Below are positions 1 to 8,571 of a stretch of 64,000 bases of DNA, piece after piece (within the stretch, counting starts at the first letter, position 1; the number at the start of each line of letters is the position of its first letter). The DNA lies in the NCBI GenBank assembly GCA_009731375.1, contig BJOX01000266.1, forward strand, positions 398,937-462,936, in the 5' to 3' direction. A program made the position numbers and the translations under genes. Below the pieces are notes generated by a model that had not been told where the DNA came from, searched no databases, and saw nothing but the letters and a program-made list of their open reading frames with translations. The stretch comes from Paulinella micropora. Lineage: Eukaryota; Cercozoa; Imbricatea; Euglyphida.

Positions 1-26
1 TTAACAAAGACAATCCACTCGGTCAT
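1..26 (-). CDS. Lipase-like alpha/beta hydrolase, N-terminus only (element 1)
   Basis: On the minus strand an ATG at 24-26 opens a frame reading MTEWIVFV, which matches the start of the full lipase of element 2 (MSEWIKFVKAY). The rest lies left of the window. It is divergent from the ExoX-like gene at 77, the same arrangement as at 20,425/20,520 in element 2. The assignment depends on that positional and eight-residue match, so it is good evidence of orthology but says nothing about whether the gene is intact. Confidence 0.75.
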
Positions 27-76
27 TCTATATATTTAATTTTTATTTTTTTCCTACCAACTATATACCCCCTACT

Positions 77-352
77 ATGTCAGCCCTAACTAGACTGTGC
101 GAGAAGTTCCAACAACTTTCAATTGAAGGTGAAAAAAAATCCTTCTCATTGGAAGATGTCCAAAAGGTAATACACGACGAAATAAAAGCGATTGAAGAAA
201 TGAGAAATGCTCAACCAAACTTGTTTCACTTTGGGAAATACAAAGGCAAAAAAATAGAAGACATCGCAAAGATTGACAAGCCATATATTGAATGGTTAGT
301 TCGTCAGCCGTGGTGTAGTAATAAAGACGAATTGAAAAAGTACATTCATTGA
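77..352 (+). CDS. Small protein with ExoX C-terminal-like/DUF3820-type motif
   Basis: A 91-aa protein. Residues about 50-80 hold the pattern FGKYKGKKIEDIAKIDKPYI followed by EWL, which resembles the small module at the C-terminus of exonuclease X-like proteins and DUF3820 (FGKYKG...DPxYLxWL). No DEDD nuclease core is present, so it is probably a nucleic-acid-binding or accessory module, not an exonuclease; that is inference. The N-terminal half is predicted to be helical and charged. The ATG at 77 follows an A/T-rich stretch with a TATA-like ACTATATA, and the gene diverges from the lipase start at 26. The element 2 copy (20,520-20,808) has lost this ATG. Confidence 0.75.
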   Translation: MSALTRLCEKFQQLSIEGEKKSFSLEDVQKVIHDEIKAIEEMRNAQPNLFHFGKYKGKKIEDIAKIDKPYIEWLVRQPWCSNKDELKKYIH

Positions 353-984
353 CGAATGAGATACATCTTACCTCTAATATTGATTTCTTTTTTTATAATT
401 CGCAGTATTGCTTTCTGTTTGTGAAAGTCGCTAAATTTGGTGAAATGCGGCTCTTTCAATAGGTTATCTTCAACTTCTAATTCTCTATTTACTTCAAGGT
501 ATTGTTGAAGGATGTCTTTAAATTGTATGATGTCAAAGTGGTGGTCTACGTGGACATCAACTCGCTCATATATATCACCACTTATTTCGCATATGTATCT
601 GGGTTCTACGAATACATCAATAGCCACGATGTCAAGATATTCTTGTATTTGCGGTCTTATTGTATTTCTGCTTGCTTCTTTTATCACTCTCGCCATTTTT
701 TTTAATTTGCTAAGGCCTATGAGGTCAACACAGCAATTCCACGAAAACGGCTTACCATCTACACGAAAGTGTTTTCTCCCCGTGGTCAAATTACTTTCAA
801 CATCAATGATGCCATTTTTTAGACAAGGGTGATGGGTTATTAGGTCTAGCACGAAATTGTCGTCTTCTGGGTTCAGAACTTCACCATCGTTATATTTGCT
901 TATTATTCCTCTTATGTGGGATTTGATAGATGCTTTTGTTAGAAACCGCCTACCACCCACAATATACAACTTACGACTATACAT
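346..984 (-). CDS. DCL/DUF3223-like protein
   Basis: A 212-aa leftward protein overlapping the 3' end of the ExoX-like gene by 7 bases, tail to tail. Residues about 18-90 follow the DCL/DUF3223 pattern: IRGIISKYNDGEVL, then a D-rich segment, LITHHP, a short glycine turn, HFRVDGKPFSWNCCVDLIG. The family is found in plastid proteins and in phage and nuclease proteins; its biochemical role is not settled. The C-terminal half (HVDHHFDII, charged helices) has no domain I recognise. The gene is entirely absent from element 2, where the ExoX-like and concanavalin-like genes are about 43 bp apart. It is either a gain in element 1 or a deletion in element 2. Confidence 0.65.
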   Translation of the reverse strand: MYSRKLYIVGGRRFLTKASIKSHIRGIISKYNDGEVLNPEDDNFVLDLITHHPCLKNGIIDVESNLTTGRKHFRVDGKPFSWNCCVDLIGLSKLKKMARVIKEASRNTIRPQIQEYLDIVAIDVFVEPRYICEISGDIYERVDVHVDHHFDIIQFKDILQQYLEVNRELEVEDNLLKEPHFTKFSDFHKQKAILRIIKKEINIRGKMYLIRQ

Positions 985-1027
985 TACTATATTATTATAT
1001 TAGAAAAAATTATTACAAAAATAATTA

Positions 1028-2275
1028 TTATTGGTCTTCTAAGAAATTAACGATAACACTCACATTTCCTCCTCCGCCAGCAGAGACAGACTTTTGTAAA
1101 AATGTTAGATTTTCACCAGGAGAGAGTTGTATGTCATAAGTTCGCAAGTCAATAAGCTGGCTTGAAGTAGCATTAACATACAGTTTAAGTATGACATCCG
1201 TTATAGTGGCACCACCAAGAGCAGTCGCAGCGGTGTCCTTTGATACCATTGAAGTTTTGGTATCAATATCCGCGAAGTTCTCCGCCGTAAGTGTTCCAGT
1301 CGTTTTCACAATTCGCACTATATTAACTTTGGTGTCTTCGTTTGATATGCTCACGAGAGATGGATAAACAATTGAATAATTGGTCACAGCATTAAAAGTT
1401 GTTTTATTTTTTATGCTAATAATTGGACTTTCAGTGGTGCTCGCTGGCTCACTACCTTCCGCTTCGTTTGATATACTTGAATTAATAGTGTTGGTGCCCT
1501 CAATAAACATACTACAACTGGCTGTTTTTAATGTTTGATTAGCATTACCAGTTCCATAATTTCTAATACAAGCTGAAAAAGGTAGGGTTGTATTTGAAAG
1601 ACTAACACCCACATTCGCATTCGCATACCTAATTGTATGAACCAGCTGAAATTCTCCACTTGATGGATTTTCTATGTAGAACCTTATAGCACCAAAGCCA
1701 AGATATTGAAATTTAATCTGGAATACATTCCCTTTGGACCAGTCTAAGGCGGGCATAATTTTGGTTCCATCACAAGGGTCATTCCAGGTCGCCTGGGGAA
1801 TAAGTGTCGGCACCCCGCCTTTAACACTGGCAATATTCATACCAGTCGCTCTTATTTTGTAAAAATAGAAGCCATTAGTAAAATCACTTTCACCTATGCC
1901 AATATATGAATTGTAGTCTTTCGTTTCATCAGTATTCCATAAAGCAGTAAATCGTGTTAGAACTCCCATTCCAGTTCTGTATTTAATTCTTTTTTTACTC
2001 GTCAATACAGCATTCGCGGTCGTCTTCACATCTGTTTTAAGTTCGGCCATATTCGCATTAAATGAAATGGTAGCATCAGTTTGAGCTGTTGTCCATATTC
2101 GTGTATTGATAGTGTATGGGAAAATCTCTTGTAATACTGGTGTTAATTGACCGACCAATGCTTCGCCGAAAGCGGTTTTCATACTATTGGTTTCAACATT
2201 GCCGTCATATCCGACTTTGACATTAATGAAATCTCCGTCAGGGTCTTGTGCTATCAAATTTCGTTGGTGGCTCAT
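1028..2275 (-). CDS. Putative virion protein with concanavalin-like beta-sandwich
   Basis: A 415-aa protein immediately downstream of the MCP gene on the same strand. The middle (about residues 105-260) has features seen in viral and phage structural proteins with a lectin-like sandwich: GMGVLTRFTALW, NGFYFYK, WNDPCDGT, then NVFQIKFQYLGFGAIRFYIE and FQLVHTIRYAN. The C-terminal about 150 residues form another beta-rich module ending QLSPGENLTFLQKS...NVSVIVNFLEDQ. No signal peptide or membrane segment is seen. A role in receptor binding or as a capsid ornament is inferred from position and fold-like pattern only. Element 2 has a frameshifted homologue at 20,852-22,104. Confidence 0.65.
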   Translation of the reverse strand: MSHQRNLIAQDPDGDFINVKVGYDGNVETNSMKTAFGEALVGQLTPVLQEIFPYTINTRIWTTAQTDATISFNANMAELKTDVKTTANAVLTSKKRIKYRTGMGVLTRFTALWNTDETKDYNSYIGIGESDFTNGFYFYKIRATGMNIASVKGGVPTLIPQATWNDPCDGTKIMPALDWSKGNVFQIKFQYLGFGAIRFYIENPSSGEFQLVHTIRYANANVGVSLSNTTLPFSACIRNYGTGNANQTLKTASCSMFIEGTNTINSSISNEAEGSEPASTTESPIISIKNKTTFNAVTNYSIVYPSLVSISNEDTKVNIVRIVKTTGTLTAENFADIDTKTSMVSKDTAATALGGATITDVILKLYVNATSSQLIDLRTYDIQLSPGENLTFLQKSVSAGGGGNVSVIVNFLEDQ

Positions 2276-2326
2276 AATTCCTATATTATTAAAAAAAAAT
2301 AATCTATCAAAAATTAATTACCTGGT

Positions 2327-3802
2327 TTATGAGATGGTAATCATATTCGCCTTAACCTGAACCTCTCGCTGAGTGATTGCCACGGTGTAATGGTTGAAGG
2401 CAGCATTCGCGGTGGTCGCAATAAACTCCCATCGTCGCTCAGTATCAAGGCTTAAACCACTGATTTCATTCTGGTCCTTGCTCCATAGCGGACGGGTATT
2501 ATCCCAAGTATCAACCCAGAACCAGTTGTATTTATACACATCGTTATTCATCAAGGCCGAACCCTCAATCTTTGGTTTCAGATACATATAGTCTTCTTCG
2601 CTCGCAGCATCAATATTGAAATCTTGCTGGCGGGCACCATCCAGAGTAGTGTAAAAATTGACAACCTTAGCGGCGGCACGGTTATCGTGGTCATAAGCTG
2701 TGTTCTTTTTTTCTTCATTGTTAAAAACAGAGTGATAAATCTTCTTCAAACGGCGACCGTGCCCGCGGTCAAATCGCATAATAATGTTTTGGGTCGTGCT
2801 TGCGGGTGTAGTATTCTTATAAACATAGGGATAATCAATATTGAAGCTCATACCTTCGGGGCTGGCAATCTTCTGCTGGATTGATTGAATGACATCAGGG
2901 TTCGTTTCAACCGCAAGAAACAAGGCAAGATTGGTGACATCAGCGGACACAGCCATATTAGCACTACCAACATTTGCCGTGCTAATAGCAGTAGCAGCAC
3001 CATTCGTCACCGTATAACCAGTTCTGTCAGTAGCACTCCACACAATTCGCATAGTCAAAATCTCTGGAAACATAATAGTCTTATCAAGTGCGAAAATAGT
3101 GTTAATAATCATACCCAAAGGAATTTTAACATTAATGGCCAAAACGGCATTCGCTCCACTTCCAACAAGATACTTCGCCTCATTGTAATTAACATTTACG
3201 GCCGACAAAGCTCCAACACCAGTCGTCAAAGCAGCATCATCGTGACGACGAGCAGAAATCACGGGCTCTCTCAATAGACCCTGAGTTGCGGCAGCAACAT
3301 CGTTATTACCATCAACCGCCGCACGAAAGGCTGTTCTAGTTGCTTCAAGAGCACTAATGTTAATCAAACCGTTAGCATTACACTTTTGGAGCATACAGCC
3401 ATAACCACTAGCATCACCGTGGTTAGGAAGGTCTAAGAAATCCTTCAAGCTCATTTCCGGTTTCCACAACATCTTAGTCACAGTTCTAAGATTGTTAATG
3501 TCGCACAGATAAACACCACTGCGAGTTTGAAGTTGTATCTGGCTAATTTGCGAAAGGCAGTCCATAAAAATTCTAGAATAAGTGTTGGCACCCGCTGCCC
3601 TCATAGTATAAGTAAAACTCAAATAAGACCGAGCGAGATTAAAAGGTCGGCTAATAAGGTCAAAGCTTCGTTCTTGCCCACCAGCAGTGGTTACCTCAAA
3701 GGTTCCAGAACCCTCACGAGGGGCAAGCTTATTCAAACGATAAGAAGCACTGATGTAGTCAGTCTTGCTGAAATCTAGTTCGCCTCCGTGTTGTGTAGGC
3801 AT
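2327..3802 (-). CDS. MCP: Major capsid protein, double jelly-roll type
   Basis: A 491-aa protein beginning MPTQHGGELDFSKTDYISAS. The order of segments is that of Polinton/Polinton-like virus MCPs: an N-terminal IQLQTRSGVYLCDI strand pair, a first barrel ending before a variable loop region (about 150-210), KIPLGMIINTIFALDKTIMF at the barrel junction, LFLAVETNPDVIQSIQQKI, FDRGHGRRLKKIYHSVFN, and a C-terminal barrel ending VAITQREVQVKANMITIS. It would form trimeric hexons of an icosahedral shell. The gene lies between the penton-like gene and the concanavalin-like gene, all leftward. A hairpin and TATA-like leader precede the ATG. The homologue in element 2 is about 30 residues longer in the variable loop. 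Confidence 0.9.
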   Translation of the reverse strand: MPTQHGGELDFSKTDYISASYRLNKLAPREGSGTFEVTTAGGQERSFDLISRPFNLARSYLSFTYTMRAAGANTYSRIFMDCLSQISQIQLQTRSGVYLCDINNLRTVTKMLWKPEMSLKDFLDLPNHGDASGYGCMLQKCNANGLINISALEATRTAFRAAVDGNNDVAAATQGLLREPVISARRHDDAALTTGVGALSAVNVNYNEAKYLVGSGANAVLAINVKIPLGMIINTIFALDKTIMFPEILTMRIVWSATDRTGYTVTNGAATAISTANVGSANMAVSADVTNLALFLAVETNPDVIQSIQQKIASPEGMSFNIDYPYVYKNTTPASTTQNIIMRFDRGHGRRLKKIYHSVFNNEEKKNTAYDHDNRAAAKVVNFYTTLDGARQQDFNIDAASEEDYMYLKPKIEGSALMNNDVYKYNWFWVDTWDNTRPLWSKDQNEISGLSLDTERRWEFIATTANAAFNHYTVAITQREVQVKANMITIS

Positions 3803-3885
3803 TTTGTGTGTAAGTGCTTTGTAGGGACACCCTACGACCCGAAGTTTTTGGTGAATCTTTTTTCAAAAGGTTCTATATTTTAATC
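3803..3885 (-). promoter_or_regulatory. Leader with hairpin upstream of MCP (element 1)
   Basis: Read on the minus strand: a TATA-like TAAAATATAG (about 3872-3881), a T/A-rich hairpin segment around CTTTTGAAAAAAG, CACCAAAAA, then the perfect hairpin GTAGGGTGTCCCTAC (3821-3835) about 18 bases before the ATG. The same module, with variations, precedes the penton-like, basic-protein and lipase genes, so it is probably a shared (late?) promoter and 5' leader. Temporal class is inference. Confidence 0.65.
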
Positions 3886-3927
3886 TGAGAAAAAAATAAA
3901 TAAATAATTCAAAAATACATTACTAAC

Positions 3928-3961
3928 CTCCTGCGGGGTTATAGGGGGAGCAGGCCCCTAT
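3928..3961. repeat. GC-rich palindromic element downstream of penton gene (element 1)
   Basis: A palindrome-like GC-rich block (ATAGGGGGAGCAGGCCCCTAT) preceded by CTGCGGGGTT in an otherwise AT-rich intergenic region. It overlaps the stop of the leftward penton-like gene. The matching place in element 2 (about 23,870-23,890) lacks it. It belongs to the family seen at 20,837, 22,188, 25,307, 25,484, 26,995 and 28,872. Confidence 0.6.
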
Positions 3962-4770
3962 CTAGATTTAAACAAATTAAAAAATGATGTAAATAAATTA
4001 AAATAATTCGTCTCACGATAAATCAACAATGTCATTACAATGCCCAAACCGTTGAGATTAACTGGTTGGTCGTTTTCGTCAGTCAAGTAGAACCGATACA
4101 AATTGCTTGAACTAGTAGATAGTCGTTTGCCGTATTCCCTGCCAGAGCCGTCGTAGATAACAGAGCCGAACGGGATTTCATTCGCGGTATATATTTCCTG
4201 TAATACGTGATTATCGCCTTCGCCTACGAGGTCTGACTGTAAATATAATGTTTTTTCGCCAGTCAAGATTATGACATTTGGGGACCTAATGGTATTATTA
4301 GCAAAGAAATATGTTGAGTTGCGGTCAAAACCCATTACTTCGTGAATACGAGTTTCGGTGTCAAATATAAACCGCGGTTGAATTCCTCCGTTATTCGCTA
4401 CTGTAAATAATAGCTTGCCGTCTTCTGGGTCGGTATTGGTATTGTTGCTTGTTATTGTATATGTGTAGTCATTGGGGCTATCTGCGGTTAGCACCTCGGC
4501 CAGTTTATTTTTTAAGTTATTCATCGTGTAGTTTCCCTCTGGTATCGTAATTAGAGCCTCAAATCCATCTTCACTAAGTGTAAAAGTATTGTATGGCGAA
4601 GAAACAGAATAATACGATTTAGGCACATATATATGTAAAATTTTACAGTGTGTCGGATTGTCTAACCCTTTCATATCAATGGAGTGTGTAAAATCACTGT
4701 CCGTGCCGTTTATCCTATTTTTGCTATTGACATAGTAAATGTTAGAACTCCTGCCTCCCCTATACTCCAT
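3958..4770 (-). CDS. Penton-like minor capsid protein (single jelly-roll)
   Basis: A 270-aa protein starting MEYRGGRSSNIYYVNSKNRI. The opening (short basic start, then NIYYVNS.NR, SDFTHSID, HCKILHIYVPKSYY) is typical of the minor capsid/penton proteins of Polinton-like viruses and related double-jelly-roll viruses. It continues with FTLSEDGFEALITIPEGNY, NNLKNKLAEVL and a beta-rich second half. It would occupy the fivefold vertices. It lies directly upstream of the MCP on the same strand, a conserved pairing in this virus class. The end FNLFTSFFNLFKSR is amphipathic. In element 2 a stop cuts about 30 residues from the same C-terminus. Confidence 0.8.
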   Translation of the reverse strand: MEYRGGRSSNIYYVNSKNRINGTDSDFTHSIDMKGLDNPTHCKILHIYVPKSYYSVSSPYNTFTLSEDGFEALITIPEGNYTMNNLKNKLAEVLTADSPNDYTYTITSNNTNTDPEDGKLLFTVANNGGIQPRFIFDTETRIHEVMGFDRNSTYFFANNTIRSPNVIILTGEKTLYLQSDLVGEGDNHVLQEIYTANEIPFGSVIYDGSGREYGKRLSTSSSNLYRFYLTDENDQPVNLNGLGIVMTLLIYRETNYFNLFTSFFNLFKSR

Positions 4771-4825
4771 TTGTAGGAGCTTTTTTTCAAAAACCTCCTA
4801 CGACCTCAAAAACTATATATAGGAA
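4771..4825 (-). promoter_or_regulatory. Leader with hairpin upstream of penton gene (element 1)
   Basis: Minus-strand order: TATA-like CTATATATAG (4813-4822), then the arms GTAGGAG and CTCCTAC (about 4773-4801) enclosing a T/A-rich loop, ending two bases before the ATG. The hairpin here merges the two stems seen separately in the MCP leader. Confidence 0.6.
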
Positions 4826-4872
4826 AATATATTTTTGTTTTAATTACCTCCTACCACAACGGAGGGGGTGCG

Positions 4873-6870
4873 CTATATATATGTATCAAATCCATACCCG
4901 TTCTGTGCTTTTAATTTTTCTGCTTCTTCTTCTTTTAAGTCTGTGAAACCCGAACTAAATTTAAATCGGTTCCCTTTCGCTCGTTCAAGTAAAAACCTAA
5001 TACTATGCCATCCGCAAGTGTCTGAGGTGTTTGATTGGTTTTTGACTTGATTAACCTTCATAAGCAGGTATGTGTTCGGCTTGCTCTTTTCAATAAGCTG
5101 TTTCATTTGGTGAAGAAATAGCTCAGTCGGCTTATACAGAGCGAGAGGGTCGTAGATTTCAATAGAGTCGTCTTTAATGGTGTCAATCCATACAGCAATC
5201 CAATGTGAGCCTGGTTGGCTAGACTTATCCAAGTTCATTATAAAGCCATACTTCTTTCTTTTTTCTGGTTTCAGTTTGTTTATTTCGTCGCTCGCCACAG
5301 TCCCCAAATACCAATCGTGCTTTTTCATAATGTTGTCTATTTCGTCCGTCATTAATCCTCTACCTTCACCCGCTAAGTTCGCTGGTAGTTTTTGTTGCTC
5401 TTCTGTTGGTGCTGGTTGTTGCTCTTCTGTTGGCTGTGGTTGTTGTGCTGGTTGTTGCTCTTCTGTTGGCTGTGGTTGTTGCGGTGGATGCTCTTCTGTT
5501 GGCTGTTCTTCGGTTGGTTGAATACCGAGAGTATTTGAAACTTGATTTTTAATGTTTGGGTCGCTTCTCATTTCGGTTACTAAGCTACTTACATAATCCT
5601 TCTTCTTCATTTTTTTTCTGTATTTGCCCTTCTTCAAATATTTCTTAATTTTTGCTATCGTTAAAAGTTTGTGGATTAATTCCTCCATCGTTTTCGCCCC
5701 AGCACCAGCTTGGTTTATTCCCAAATAATCAGCGAGTTTCTTTCTCATTTCATTCTGGTCTATTCCTAAATCAATACCTTCATCTACTATAACTTGTGCC
5801 ATACCCGCTGTCGTGTGTTTTCCTTTAACTTTTTTGGGTGGTGGTTTGCCCCGAGCTTTCATTTCTTTTTCCAAAGCAGGGCCCAAAGTTTTGGGTATAT
5901 CCAATTTTGGATACGTGTAATCATTTCTTAAACCTGCTGATATGTATGATACTTTGTCTTTAATTTCAAAGTGTTTCGCTTTGGCCTCCGCTAGTTTTTT
6001 TTCTTGTTCTAATTCTTTTTTATATTGCTCTGCCAGTTCTTTCTGCTCATCTGCTGATTGGGCATCGGCTATCGCTTTCTCTATTCCTGTGCCAAGTTTG
6101 ATAAATTCTGTTTTGCTCAAGCTTTTAATAAATTTAGTTGTAAAGCCCGCTTTCTTCATTAATTCAATGTATTTTTCTTTTAATTCCTTTTCAGCCTTTT
6201 TCTCTTCTTTTGTTTTCAATGGCATCTGCTTTTCTTCTGGTGCTTGTGGTGGTGCTTGTTGTGGTCCTAATTGTGGTGCTTGGGGTGGTCCTAGTTGTGG
6301 TGCTTGTGGTGGTGCTTGTGGTGGTCCTAGTTGTGGTGCTTGTGGTGGTGCTTGTGGTGGTGCTTGTATGTATTGAGGTTGGAAAGGTGGTAATAACATC
6401 AAATTGTTTTTTCTATCTTGTTCAAATTTTGCATCCTCTATAAGTTTTTGCTCTCTGTTCGCCTCCCTTATGAGGTCTTCTTGTCTTTCTTTAATGTCGG
6501 CATTCTCCTTCCTCTCCATTCTTTTCTTTTCATCTTCCGCCTGTTCTCTTAACTTCTTTTCCTTTTGCTCCTGCTCGTGTATTAGTTCATATTTTTTCAG
6601 CAGGTTGTTTTGTATCTGATTGCGGTTCTCGTGTTCAAGGCGATTGAATTCGGACTTGACTATTCGCTCCTTCGTCTTTCGTGTTTTCTTCGTTTTATTG
6701 TCCCCTTTCATATATTTCAAAAATAGTTTAACGATTTGAAGTGTTGAAAGGTCATTCGTTTTCTCGCCAAAGTTGAGATATGCTCGTCTGCCTTTCACTT
6801 TGATATATGGTCGGCCATCTTTTGTTCTGTATATTCTGGGGGGCCGTAGTTTCTTCGGCTTACTTCGCAT
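4873..6870 (-). CDS. Adenain/Ulp1-type cysteine protease with long charged N-terminal region
   Basis: A 665-aa protein. The C-terminal about 150 residues form a cysteine protease of the adenovirus protease/Ulp1 class: GSHWIAVW (His about 556), EIYDPLALY (Asp about 574), NQVKNQ (oxyanion Gln about 612) and TCGWHS (Cys about 619). This enzyme would mature capsid proteins. The N-terminus starts with basic PPRIYRTKDGRPYIKVKG, followed by a long K/E-rich coiled coil, a PPQAPQLG repeat tract (about 165-210), another helical region with DLGIDQNEMRKKLADYLGI, and a PTEEQ repeat linker before the protease. Such a long N-terminal extension may be a scaffold or precursor segment; that is inference. It lies between the ATPase/basic-protein genes and the penton gene. 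The start is the first ATG in frame, followed by basic residues. Confidence 0.85.
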   Translation of the reverse strand: MRSKPKKLRPPRIYRTKDGRPYIKVKGRRAYLNFGEKTNDLSTLQIVKLFLKYMKGDNKTKKTRKTKERIVKSEFNRLEHENRNQIQNNLLKKYELIHEQEQKEKKLREQAEDEKKRMERKENADIKERQEDLIREANREQKLIEDAKFEQDRKNNLMLLPPFQPQYIQAPPQAPPQAPQLGPPQAPPQAPQLGPPQAPQLGPQQAPPQAPEEKQMPLKTKEEKKAEKELKEKYIELMKKAGFTTKFIKSLSKTEFIKLGTGIEKAIADAQSADEQKELAEQYKKELEQEKKLAEAKAKHFEIKDKVSYISAGLRNDYTYPKLDIPKTLGPALEKEMKARGKPPPKKVKGKHTTAGMAQVIVDEGIDLGIDQNEMRKKLADYLGINQAGAGAKTMEELIHKLLTIAKIKKYLKKGKYRKKMKKKDYVSSLVTEMRSDPNIKNQVSNTLGIQPTEEQPTEEHPPQQPQPTEEQQPAQQPQPTEEQQPAPTEEQQKLPANLAGEGRGLMTDEIDNIMKKHDWYLGTVASDEINKLKPEKRKKYGFIMNLDKSSQPGSHWIAVWIDTIKDDSIEIYDPLALYKPTELFLHQMKQLIEKSKPNTYLLMKVNQVKNQSNTSDTCGWHSIRFLLERAKGNRFKFSSGFTDLKEEEAEKLKAQNGYGFDTYI
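5388..5520 (-). repeat. PTEEQ-type coding repeat in protease linker
   Basis: Imperfect tandem coding repeats (Q-P-T-E-E-Q) in the linker immediately N-terminal to the protease domain. In element 2 this exact linker is replaced by TTDT repeats and two inserted palindromes, so the linker is a hypervariable spacer. Confidence 0.7.
6237..6371 (-). repeat. PPQAPQLG-type coding repeat in protease N-terminal region
   Basis: Imperfect tandem repeat of about 15-30 bases encoding Q-A-P-P-Q-A-P-Q-L-G-P units. Copy number differs in element 2 (26,255-26,415), consistent with slippage. It probably encodes an extended, disordered spacer. Confidence 0.75.
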
Positions 6871-6936
6871 TACTACTATTATATTGAGTAAAAAAAAATA
6901 ATAGAAGGTTTAGTTTTTTATTTGAGTGGTTTGTCC

Positions 6937-7272
6937 TTACCTAAACTTAACGGCTCCACCTCGTTGCTTGCCGTATCCTTGCTTCGCCGCAGCCCTCGCT
7001 ACACGGTCNNNNNNNNNNATAAGGCACTCCGACATCGCTAAGAAAAGTAGCACCCCTTGAAATCAATTGGTTTTTCTTGATAAATCTATTAGCATCCAAT
7101 ATCGCTTGTCCGACTTTCTTCCAATTAACTTTGCCTCCTGTTTGTTTCTTTTTTGATTTTCTTTTCCCTCCTGCTTGGGGCATACTGGGATTGTAGCTGN
7201 NNNNNNNNNTGAAGGATTGTATCCGATATTGTATCCTGCTGGTTGTGAAATAATCACTGGTGATGTTGGCAT
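6937..7272 (-). CDS. Small basic protein (frame interrupted by two assembly gaps)
   Basis: About 110 aa. The start MPTSPVIISQPAGYN is followed by a K-rich patch (GGKRKSKKKQTGGKVNW) and the segment DANRFIKKNQLISRGATFLS, ending GYGKQRGGAVKFR. Small basic proteins of this pattern accompany capsid genes in Polinton-like and other algal viruses and may be minor virion or DNA-condensing proteins; function unknown. N runs at 7009-7018 and 7200-7209 break the frame artificially: comparison with the intact copy at 27,009-27,314 suggests the first gap hides only about 3 bases. The ATG at 7272 is chosen because it aligns with the element 2 start and directly follows the leader hairpin. Confidence 0.7.
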
Positions 7273-7342
7273 GCAGAGACTTCGCCTCCGCACCTCCAAG
7301 TTTTTGGTGAAGCTTTTTTTCAAAAAAGGTTCCTATATAGTT
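7273..7342 (-). promoter_or_regulatory. Leader with hairpin upstream of basic protein (element 1)
   Basis: Minus-strand order: CTATATAGG (7332-7340), AACCTTTTTTGAAAAAAAGC hairpin, TTCACCAAAAA, then GCGGAGGCGAAGTCTCTGC touching the ATG. The GCGGAG-type hairpin differs from the GTAGGG-type at the same place in element 2, although the rest of the leader is the same. Confidence 0.65.
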
Positions 7343-7372
7343 CTGAAAAAAATAAATAATAAANNNNNNNNN

Positions 7373-8191
7373 NTATAAAAACCTTTTGTTGAAATTTTGC
7401 CTCAGTTCATCAGATACCGCATCCACATACAAAAAGTTAAATCGTTCTTTTGTCGCCTCGTGATATTTTTCAATGAAGTATTCAAGGTCATAGCCGAGGT
7501 CCAAATGTTTATACACGAGTTCTATTTTATCAACACTCTGACCAGGAAAAATAAGAAGGTAGTCAAGCTGTTTGATAGCCTCAGGCCGTAAGTCGTTAAG
7601 ATACTGCGAGCTCATAATCACCTTTGACTTGTAGTGTCTATTTTTTTTCAACAGGTCGCTCACTGACTTATCCCTTAATCCACTACCTAAATCATCTAAC
7701 ACGAAAACGACTTCTGGTGTAATGTATTTGCTCGGTCTTTCTGCTGGGGCTTGTCTCTGTTTCTTCTCTTTCTCTTTACCAAAATAAAGAAACTTCGGCT
7801 TCGGTTCTTCTTTCTCGTCTTGAATGATTTCGCCTTCTTCCTCATCTGGCTTATTGAGCTTGTCCAATTCGTAATCAATAACAGACAGTCCATCCGTTTT
7901 CAAATATGTATATATCGCCATTGGATTACCTTTCTTCTTGAAGTGCTTAACCATTTCTTTGTAAATGTGGTCCTTGTGTATTGTGCTGGCTATAATGACA
8001 ATCCTCGTTTTTTTGTCGGTGGTTCGTTTCAGGATTTCAAACAGTGCTGTCGTCTTACCACTCTTCTTGCGAGCGAGAAGAAAAATATTGGCATACGGTT
8101 CATCAAATAACTTATATCCTTTTGCCAACTTGTCTCCATCTCCGTTTTGCTTAACAGGCTTCACCTTTACATTATTGATTTTCTCCATCAC
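7373..8191 (-). CDS. A32/FtsK-HerA-type DNA-packaging ATPase
   Basis: About 270 aa. Walker A is ARKKSGKTT (about residues 40-48; the usual first glycine is alanine), Walker B is VVFVLDDLGSG (about 160-170), followed by KVIMSSQYLNDLRPE, a sensor-like region. This family pumps genomes into double-jelly-roll capsids. A charged insert (EEGEIIQDEKEEPKPK, about 120-145) separates the motifs. The C-terminus runs into an N gap at 7364-7373: the last readable codon is TAN, which would be a stop if the base is A or G, matching the size of the element 2 protein. Two consecutive ATGs open the frame; element 2 keeps one. It is followed by the basic-protein gene on the same strand. Confidence 0.85.
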
Positions 8192-8203
8192 TCTATATTT
8201 TCT

Positions 8204-8566
8204 TCAAGCCAAAAATTCTAAACAAATAACAATTCTTCCAGCTAGTGGGTCAGTCTCAATATTACCGCTGTCTGTTTTAAGCACTTTAAACGAATACTGC
8301 CCATCAGTCCAGCCGATATTTCCAAGATTATAACCGAGATTTGAAATGTTTGCCGTGGTGCTGTCGGCGAATGTGCCGATAATTCCAATACGGTCCATAT
8401 AAAGGATTTTCGTTTTCGTCTCAGTCATATCGTTCATATAGTGGATAAACTTAACATTCATTCTAGTCGGTGTAAAGCTCATTTGAATGTTTTTGTCAAA
8501 TGTCTTGCTACCTCCCGCAAAATCATTACTTAGAAAAATAATCTTTTGGTATTTATAGTCTGTCAT
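8204..8566 (-). CDS. Conserved 120-aa protein of unknown function
   Basis: Starts MTDYKYQKIIFLSNDFAG and has alternating hydrophobic segments (MNVKFIHYMND, KILYMDRIGIIGTFAD, YSFKVLKTDSG, GRIVICLEFLA) suggesting a small all-beta domain, with no signal peptide or membrane span. I do not recognise the family. It sits just upstream of the ATPase on the same strand and is intact in both elements (28,246-28,617), which implies a maintained function, plausibly a minor virion component. Its start codon is only 5 bases from the start of the divergent 87-aa gene, so the two promoters must lie within each other's coding sequence. Confidence 0.7.
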   Translation of the reverse strand: MTDYKYQKIIFLSNDFAGGSKTFDKNIQMSFTPTRMNVKFIHYMNDMTETKTKILYMDRIGIIGTFADSTTANISNLGYNLGNIGWTDGQYSFKVLKTDSGNIETDPLAGRIVICLEFLA

Positions 8567-8571
8567 TTGCG

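Noticed and set aside
2394-3778. Plus-strand ORFs inside the MCP gene
   Set aside because: Shadow frames of a conserved capsid gene.
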